This document shows positions 14,847 through 19,840 of a stretch of 19,840 nucleotides of DNA, in pieces. Source of the stretch: Bacteroidota bacterium (GTDB taxonomy: Bacteria > Bacteroidota > Bacteroidia > Bacteroidales > WCHB1-69). Each line of letters begins with the position of its first letter. Position 1 is the stretch's first letter. A model generated the notes under the pieces. The model had not been told where the DNA came from, made no database searches, and saw nothing but the letters and a program-made list of their open reading frames with translations. The stretch lies in contig JAEWNB010000167.1 of the NCBI GenBank assembly GCA_023392945.1, positions 1 to 19,840 on the forward strand, in the 5' to 3' direction. Position numbers and translations under genes: made by a program.

Positions 14847-16046
14847 ATGGCAAAAGTATTGATTATAGGAGCGGGAGGTGTAGGAGCTGTTGTAGCCCAC
14901 AAATGTGCTTCTGTCCCGGAAGTATTTTCAGAAATTATGCTGGCAAGCAGAACCAAATCAAAATGCGATAAAATTGCTGCTGAAGTAGGTGGCAACCGGA
15001 TTCAAACGGCGCAAGTTGATGCCGATAATGTTTCTGAAACCATAGCATTAATTAAGAACTTTAAACCCGATTTGCTTATTAATGTTGCCCTCCCCTATCA
15101 AGATCTCTCCTTAATGGAAGCCTGTTTGGCAACTAAGACTCATTATATGGACACCGCCAATTACGAGCCGAAAGAGGTGGCTAAATTTGAATATAAATGG
15201 CAATGGGCTTACCATGATAAATTTCGGGAAGCCGGCATCATGGCTTTACTTGGCTGCGGATTTGATCCCGGAGTGACCAGCATCTACACTGCTTATGCAG
15301 CAAAACATTATTTTGACGAAATTCACCACTTGGATATTGTGGATTGCAACGCCGGCGATCACGGAATGGCTTTTGCAACCAATTTCAATCCTGAAATCAA
15401 TATCAGGGAGATTACCCAAAAAGGAAAATTTTGGGAAAATGGCGAGTGGATAGAAATTGAACCTATGTCTGTCCACAAACCTATTCACTATCCTAATATC
15501 GGACATAAAGAGTCATATTTACTTTATCACGAAGAACTGGAATCCTTGGTTAAACATTTTCCAACCATCAAAAGGGCCCGCTTCTGGATGACTTTCGGAC
15601 AAAAATATATCACAGTTCTCAATATTTTGCAGGAGATAGGAATGACCAGTATAAAGCCAATCCTTTTTGAAGGCAAAGAAATTGTTCCTTTGCAATTCTT
15701 AAAAGCAGTACTCCCGGAACCTTCATCATTGGGAGCCGGATATAAAGGAGAAACATCCATTGGCTGCCAAATCCGTGGCATTAAAGATGGAAAAGAACGC
15801 ACCTACTATGTTTGGAACAACTGTAACCATGAAACCGTTTTTAAAGAAATTGGGGCTCAGGCTGTCTCCTATACTACCGGTGTTCCGGCAATGCTGGGAG
15901 CTAAAATGATATTGACCGGCAAATGGTCAGGAAAAGGTGTTTTTAACGTAGAAGAATTTAATCCGGATCCATTTATGGCAGAAATCGGCACTTATGGACT
16001 TCCCTGGCAAGAGCAAATTGATGAAGCTTTGCCTGTTGATTTCTAA
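14847..16046 (+). CDS. carboxynorspermidine/carboxyspermidine dehydrogenase (saccharopine dehydrogenase family)
   Basis: A 399-residue NADPH-dependent enzyme that joins aspartate semialdehyde to putrescine or diaminopropane, giving carboxyspermidine or carboxynorspermidine; a decarboxylase then yields the polyamine. The N-terminal Rossmann motif GAGGVG is at residues 8-13 and the start MAKVLIIGAGGVG is typical. LINVALPYQDLSLMEAC, HYMDTANYEP and the strongly conserved GCGFDPGVTS (136-145) mark the LYS9-like/CANSDH group, as does the end GVFNVEEFNPDPFM. True lysine-pathway saccharopine reductases are close relatives, but this motif set and the phylum favour the polyamine role. The decarboxylase (nspC) is not in the window. 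Monocistronic. Confidence 0.9.
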   Translation: MAKVLIIGAGGVGAVVAHKCASVPEVFSEIMLASRTKSKCDKIAAEVGGNRIQTAQVDADNVSETIALIKNFKPDLLINVALPYQDLSLMEACLATKTHYMDTANYEPKEVAKFEYKWQWAYHDKFREAGIMALLGCGFDPGVTSIYTAYAAKHYFDEIHHLDIVDCNAGDHGMAFATNFNPEINIREITQKGKFWENGEWIEIEPMSVHKPIHYPNIGHKESYLLYHEELESLVKHFPTIKRARFWMTFGQKYITVLNILQEIGMTSIKPILFEGKEIVPLQFLKAVLPEPSSLGAGYKGETSIGCQIRGIKDGKERTYYVWNNCNHETVFKEIGAQAVSYTTGVPAMLGAKMILTGKWSGKGVFNVEEFNPDPFMAEIGTYGLPWQEQIDEALPVDF

Positions 16047-16077
16047 TATTGCGATCTTTTCCGGCTGCTTCCTCCTC

Positions 16078-16085
16078 TATTTTTG
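16078..16085 (+). promoter_or_regulatory. possible -7 box (TATTTTTG) upstream of the bidirectional terminator
   Basis: TATTTTTG, 32 nt after the end of the dehydrogenase gene. With the terminator ending at 16230 it would define a short transcript of about 140 nt. A chance match is quite possible in such AT-rich DNA. Confidence 0.2.
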
Positions 16086-16193
16086 AATGTAGGACTTTTA
16101 TTCTATTTTGGTTGCTACATCAAACAAAAAAGATATTCTAATCTTTTGCAAATTCCGACAAGGATATCAAAATCACAACTAGCAATAATATAC

Positions 16194-16230
16194 AAAAGAG
16201 CCTCAAGGTATATAACCTTGAGGCTCTTTT
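16194..16230. terminator. perfect bidirectional intrinsic terminator
   Basis: A 15-bp perfect stem (16194-16208 with 16216-16230) around the loop TATATAA. It has AAAA on the left and TTTT on the right, so it works in both directions. It sits between the convergent dehydrogenase and T9SS-protein genes, 25 nt past the latter's stop. Confidence 0.95.
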
Positions 16231-16255
16231 AGTATTAATCAATTATCATTAAAGA

Positions 16256-19200
16256 CTATTGTTTACAAATTTTCTTTGTAATAATTGTTTTTTCGTTGAT
16301 AATTTTTACAAAATACATACCTCCTGTATATCTCGAAAGATCAACAGTAATGCTGTTATTATGAATAGTTTCTGCAAAAATTAATTTCCCGAAAGAATTG
16401 TATAATTCCATTTTACTACCTATAAGATCTTGTCTATTACTATTGATTGTAAATTTATCTCTGGTAGGATTAGGATATACTGTAATATAATCAGAATCAA
16501 AAGATTCAATACCATCAGGCAATGTAATAATAGTGGTAATTAAGGCATCACTTTGTAAAGTATCAGAGCAAAGGGCTATAATATTAATCACATAAGTAGT
16601 ATTTGGATCTAACTGATTTAAAGAACATTGTGGGGAGGATACGATTATAGAATCGCTAAAATTGTTTGATTCTTCTGTAGAGTATAAAACTTTCCACAGT
16701 GTTTCGTCATTTGATGATGTCCAACTAATTGTAGCAGAAGAGTCTGTGATGTTTAAAATTTGGACATTGGTTGGGGCAAGGCACTGTTCCGGGAGAGGAG
16801 AACAATTTGGGATAAAAGAAACAGTTGAATCAATTAAAGTCTGGAAATTGGTAATATCAATAATGGTATCATTGAATGAATTTTGAACAATAATTCGATT
16901 ATTGGTGTCATTAATTCCGTTATTACGCCAAATTAGGTTGATTTCTTGACCGTCACAAAGAGGTATTGAGTATGTAAAATTATTAAAGCCGGTGAATAAT
17001 TGGACGGTATTGATAACAATGTTATTTGCAACGATGTCAATGCTTCCATTACTTCCATTGAAAGTAGAATTTAAAAGTTGGAAATAGTAATTACATTTCA
17101 GGCTGTCATTACATCCTTGAGTAAAGAATCTTTCCACAAGGCTCCAAGAGCTAAAAGTGGTATCGTCACAAGCGGAACGTACATAAACATCATATACTGT
17201 AGCCGGTGATAGATTAGAAATTGTATGCGGATTTGAATTGGTTAAGATGGTCGTCCCCGTTCCCACAGAAAAACCGGTTATTCCGTATTCTATTTCCCAT
17301 GATGAAGCTTCCGCAGATTCCGTCCATTCAACAACTGCAGAATTTTCTGTAACATTATCAATTATAACCTGAGAAGGTCTAAGACAGTTATTAGATACGC
17401 TAACTATCAGGCTATCTATTTTAATATCTTGAATTCCGACAGTTTTAAATGCAATAAAATTAGCTGTACCTGTATAATCGGATAAGAAAATTTCAAAATT
17501 TTCCCATGATTGTACTGTACTAATTTGAACAGTATCAATAGGAGCAAAAGAAGACATGTCAGTATTATCAGTTAAAACCCCGATAATTAACATAGGATTA
17601 TTACGATTGGAATATGCATAGAAATTTAGTTTCAGAGTATTAATCGGCTCTAAGAAGGCCGGCATAACAGCACATAAGTTTTCATTTTGTGTGGTACTAT
17701 AAAAAGTGAGTGCTCCAGCAGATTGATTGAATGTTGTTGATGCAGAAATATATGGTTTATGGGCATTAATTAATGGAAGAGAAGTCCAGCAAGTCGGCAA
17801 TATTGAACTACCGGAACCATATACGTCAAAGCTCTCAACATAGGGTGAAACAACAGAAATTGGAGAGCAATGTGTTCTAAAATGAGAAATAATATAAGCA
17901 GAACTATTATTAGTACCACATTCTGTTTGAACATATACATCGTATTCCGTGTCAGACGTTAAAGATCCCAAAACATAAGATGTATCGGTAACAGAAACAA
18001 AATCAGTTGCATCAGGTTGATCTCCGGCAGCAAATATTCCTACTGAATAATTGGAGTTTCCGTTTATACTGTTCCAAGAAGCCAATGCACTTTGATCAGA
18101 AATATTGCTAATAGCAACATGGATCGGACGTGGACAATTTGGAATAAAATCAACCGAGATATCATCAATCCACATTTCATTAGAAGCGTTATTGTTTGGA
18201 TTATTATATTTGATTACAAGATATCGGCCTTCTCCATAGTAATTATTGTAATGAATGTCAAATGATTCCCAGTGGCAGAGTTGAGAAGCAGACAAGGTGG
18301 CAATACCAACAAAAGTAGTATCAATTAAAGGATTTGTCATAACACCGATTTCAAGAAATTGGTCAGGGGTTGTGAAATATGCTTGCAAAGACAAAAAAAC
18401 AGAACCGACTGTGTTTTCAGAACTTAAAGTAGGAAGTGCAATTAAGTTATAGGAATATTCATTACTCATTAAATGAACCGATGCCGGAGCTGAATGATAT
18501 TTTACTGTATCTAATATAGGATAACCCGTATAATTAGAGCGTATGGTCCAACAAGATGGGAAATCATTATTAAGATCTGAGTAATAAGAAAAATTTTCAT
18601 TCCAGGGTAATGAAGAAATAACTCCGCAAGTGGTTTCGAAAGTTTGTGTAGCCCAGTCACTTTCTTCATTATTGTCACAAAGGGCTTTTACACGGACGTT
18701 ATACACTGTATTAGGTGATAGGTTACTAAAATGGTATGATGGGGTTGTTACATTAACGGAATCCCAATTGGTGGCTGCTGAAGTCTTGTATTGTATTTGC
18801 CATAAAGATTCGCCATTGCCAATCATAGTCAGGTTAGCACAAGTGTCAGAAACCCCTGTAACCATAATATTCGGAGCAACACAACCCAGTTCATAACAAG
18901 CTTGAATAAATTTAATATTTGATCTGTTCGGAATAAGTAATCCGTTCCCCGGATTTTCCAAAGAAGGAGCATTACCACTGGTACTAACGACATAAATAGA
19001 AGAGTTTCCTGTTGTAGGATGAGTATAAAAACGTGGCATGGCCATTACCAAAGTTCCACTAATACTATCACAAATGGTAATCACTAAATTGTGAACTCCA
19101 TCGTAATGAAATGTACTATCAAATAAAATAGTAAACCAATTTTCAGGAGGATTACTTCTAAATTCAACAGATCCGTCAAATACTTGTGAAAATTGTGTTG

Positions 19201-19840
19201 AAGGCACCCATGAGGAACCGGTTGCAAATACAGAATCCTCGGTAGTACCTAAATAGATTTTAAAATTATCAACCTGTAAGGTAGAAATATAATAGTAATT
19301 TAATGCTATAGCATTGATAAATTGTTCTCCTCCTACTTCTTCCGGAGTAAAAATTTGTTGTGTCATGGATGATCTTTCCCATCCTGAGAAAGGCACGGCT
19401 TGTCCGTTCATTATTTCTGTTCCTGTTCCGATAACAGATTCGTGAATTTGATTACAGGTCGTTATAAAATATTGAGATACGGTATCACTATTATCGTCGC
19501 CACAAGTAGAAAATACTCTAGCAGTATAACCTGTTTGTTGATTTAATGAACTTACAGGCAATTGATTATTCGTTGTGATATCCGAAGAAACAATATTTCC
19601 TTGTCTGTCCATAATTTCCAGAGTATAGCTGTCTGCAGTCTGGGCCGAAGTCCAAGAAACTAAAGCAGATGATCCAGATATATTCGTGATGGTCAAACCT
19701 GTTGGGGGAATGCAATTGGACATTCTGGATAAAACAATATTGTCAATCCAAAACATGTTGGCAATTGTGGTGGGAACAAATCTAAAAGCAATGAAATGTG
19801 GAGTTCCCAAATAACCGGGATTGTTGAAATATACTTGATA
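16256..19840 (-). CDS. T9SS-exported multi-fibronectin-III surface protein, 5' end beyond window
   Basis: The frame is open to the right edge, so the N-terminus is missing; at least 1194 residues are seen. Residue numbers here count from 19810. Fibronectin III modules lie at about 33-119, 310-395, 559-648, 809-900 and 1010-1098; most open with C-x-x-P or C-x-R-P, and the first three end in T/H-C. They alternate with beta-sandwich modules: the tail of one at 1-32 (FWIDNIVLS), a different one at 120-309, two choice-of-anchor J/cleaved-adhesin-like ones at 396-558 (EMWIDDISV) and 649-808, and a small module at 901-1009. The last 75 residues (VYPNPTRDKFTIN ... GGMYFVKI ... KKICKQ) are a type A T9SS sorting domain, which is cleaved on export and leads to surface attachment. 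Likely an adhesin or polymer-binding protein; no catalytic residues were recognised. Confidence 0.93.
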   Translation of the reverse strand, partial: YQVYFNNPGYLGTPHFIAFRFVPTTIANMFWIDNIVLSRMSNCIPPTGLTITNISGSSALVSWTSAQTADSYTLEIMDRQGNIVSSDITTNNQLPVSSLNQQTGYTARVFSTCGDDNSDTVSQYFITTCNQIHESVIGTGTEIMNGQAVPFSGWERSSMTQQIFTPEEVGGEQFINAIALNYYYISTLQVDNFKIYLGTTEDSVFATGSSWVPSTQFSQVFDGSVEFRSNPPENWFTILFDSTFHYDGVHNLVITICDSISGTLVMAMPRFYTHPTTGNSSIYVVSTSGNAPSLENPGNGLLIPNRSNIKFIQACYELGCVAPNIMVTGVSDTCANLTMIGNGESLWQIQYKTSAATNWDSVNVTTPSYHFSNLSPNTVYNVRVKALCDNNEESDWATQTFETTCGVISSLPWNENFSYYSDLNNDFPSCWTIRSNYTGYPILDTVKYHSAPASVHLMSNEYSYNLIALPTLSSENTVGSVFLSLQAYFTTPDQFLEIGVMTNPLIDTTFVGIATLSASQLCHWESFDIHYNNYYGEGRYLVIKYNNPNNNASNEMWIDDISVDFIPNCPRPIHVAISNISDQSALASWNSINGNSNYSVGIFAAGDQPDATDFVSVTDTSYVLGSLTSDTEYDVYVQTECGTNNSSAYIISHFRTHCSPISVVSPYVESFDVYGSGSSILPTCWTSLPLINAHKPYISASTTFNQSAGALTFYSTTQNENLCAVMPAFLEPINTLKLNFYAYSNRNNPMLIIGVLTDNTDMSSFAPIDTVQISTVQSWENFEIFLSDYTGTANFIAFKTVGIQDIKIDSLIVSVSNNCLRPSQVIIDNVTENSAVVEWTESAEASSWEIEYGITGFSVGTGTTILTNSNPHTISNLSPATVYDVYVRSACDDTTFSSWSLVERFFTQGCNDSLKCNYYFQLLNSTFNGSNGSIDIVANNIVINTVQLFTGFNNFTYSIPLCDGQEINLIWRNNGINDTNNRIIVQNSFNDTIIDITNFQTLIDSTVSFIPNCSPLPEQCLAPTNVQILNITDSSATISWTSSNDETLWKVLYSTEESNNFSDSIIVSSPQCSLNQLDPNTTYVINIIALCSDTLQSDALITTIITLPDGIESFDSDYITVYPNPTRDKFTINSNRQDLIGSKMELYNSFGKLIFAETIHNNSITVDLSRYTGGMYFVKIINEKTIITKKICKQ

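Noticed and set aside
19808..19810. TTG at 19810 as the true start of the large surface protein
   Set aside because: The frame continues open to the window edge with sensible residues (YQVYFNNPGY) and there is no signal peptide, so this is an internal Leu codon of a truncated gene.
1..19840. CRISPR array, insertion sequence, prophage or toxin-antitoxin system
   Set aside because: No regularly spaced repeats, transposase, integrase or phage genes were seen; the YwqK-type 'antitoxin' name for the MORN protein is not backed by a toxin partner.

Overview
The window looks like chromosomal DNA of a low-GC member of the Bacteroidota, probably a Bacteroidales-like lineage that has a type IX secretion system. 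Three things support this. A giant secreted protein ends in a T9SS sorting tail. Short copies of the Bacteroidota sigma-factor -7 box (TAnnTTTG, mostly TATTTTTG) lie just upstream of many genes. There are almost no Shine-Dalgarno sequences. No integrase, transposase, phage gene or CRISPR array was seen.

Layout. Positions 1-58 hold the 5' part of a tRNA-Lys (minus strand, cut by the window edge). Positions 305-2995 are a minus-strand cluster: a secreted MORN/YwqK-repeat protein, a metallo-beta-lactamase-fold hydrolase and GTP cyclohydrolase I (folE). Divergent from it is alaS (3166-5778, plus). Then come a lone TetR-type regulator (minus), an AT-rich stretch of about 490 bases with no credible gene, and a YpeA-like GNAT acetyltransferase (minus). 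A tRNA-Cys with its own terminator follows. Next is a plus-strand fusion of an APH-type sugar kinase with the C-terminal domain of RapZ (7769-9193).

Between that gene and the next convergent cluster sits an unusual GC-rich (about 62%) element of roughly 190 bp, predicted to be highly folded. It carries two copies of TTGTAGCGGAAA 110 bp apart and is the best candidate here for something under-described. Positions 9471-14634 form a tight minus-strand operon: lpxH, era, a CDF zinc exporter, a GapN-like aldehyde dehydrogenase and an AraC/GyrI-type regulator, with overlaps or gaps of at most 6 nt. A divergent plus-strand gene (14847-16046) encodes a carboxynorspermidine/carboxyspermidine dehydrogenase. 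A perfect 15-bp bidirectional terminator separates it from a convergent, 5'-truncated, T9SS-exported multi-fibronectin-III protein of at least 1194 residues that runs off the right edge.

Most genes are housekeeping: translation (alaS, two tRNAs, era), lipid A (lpxH), folate/pterin (folE), polyamines and metal homeostasis. The accessory flavour comes from the two exported repeat proteins, the kinase-RapZ fusion and the GC-rich element. For four genes the -7 box lies inside or across the longest open frame, so a downstream Met is chosen as start (MORN protein, TetR regulator, kinase-RapZ fusion, LpxH). Function calls come from reading motifs by eye; no database search was run.
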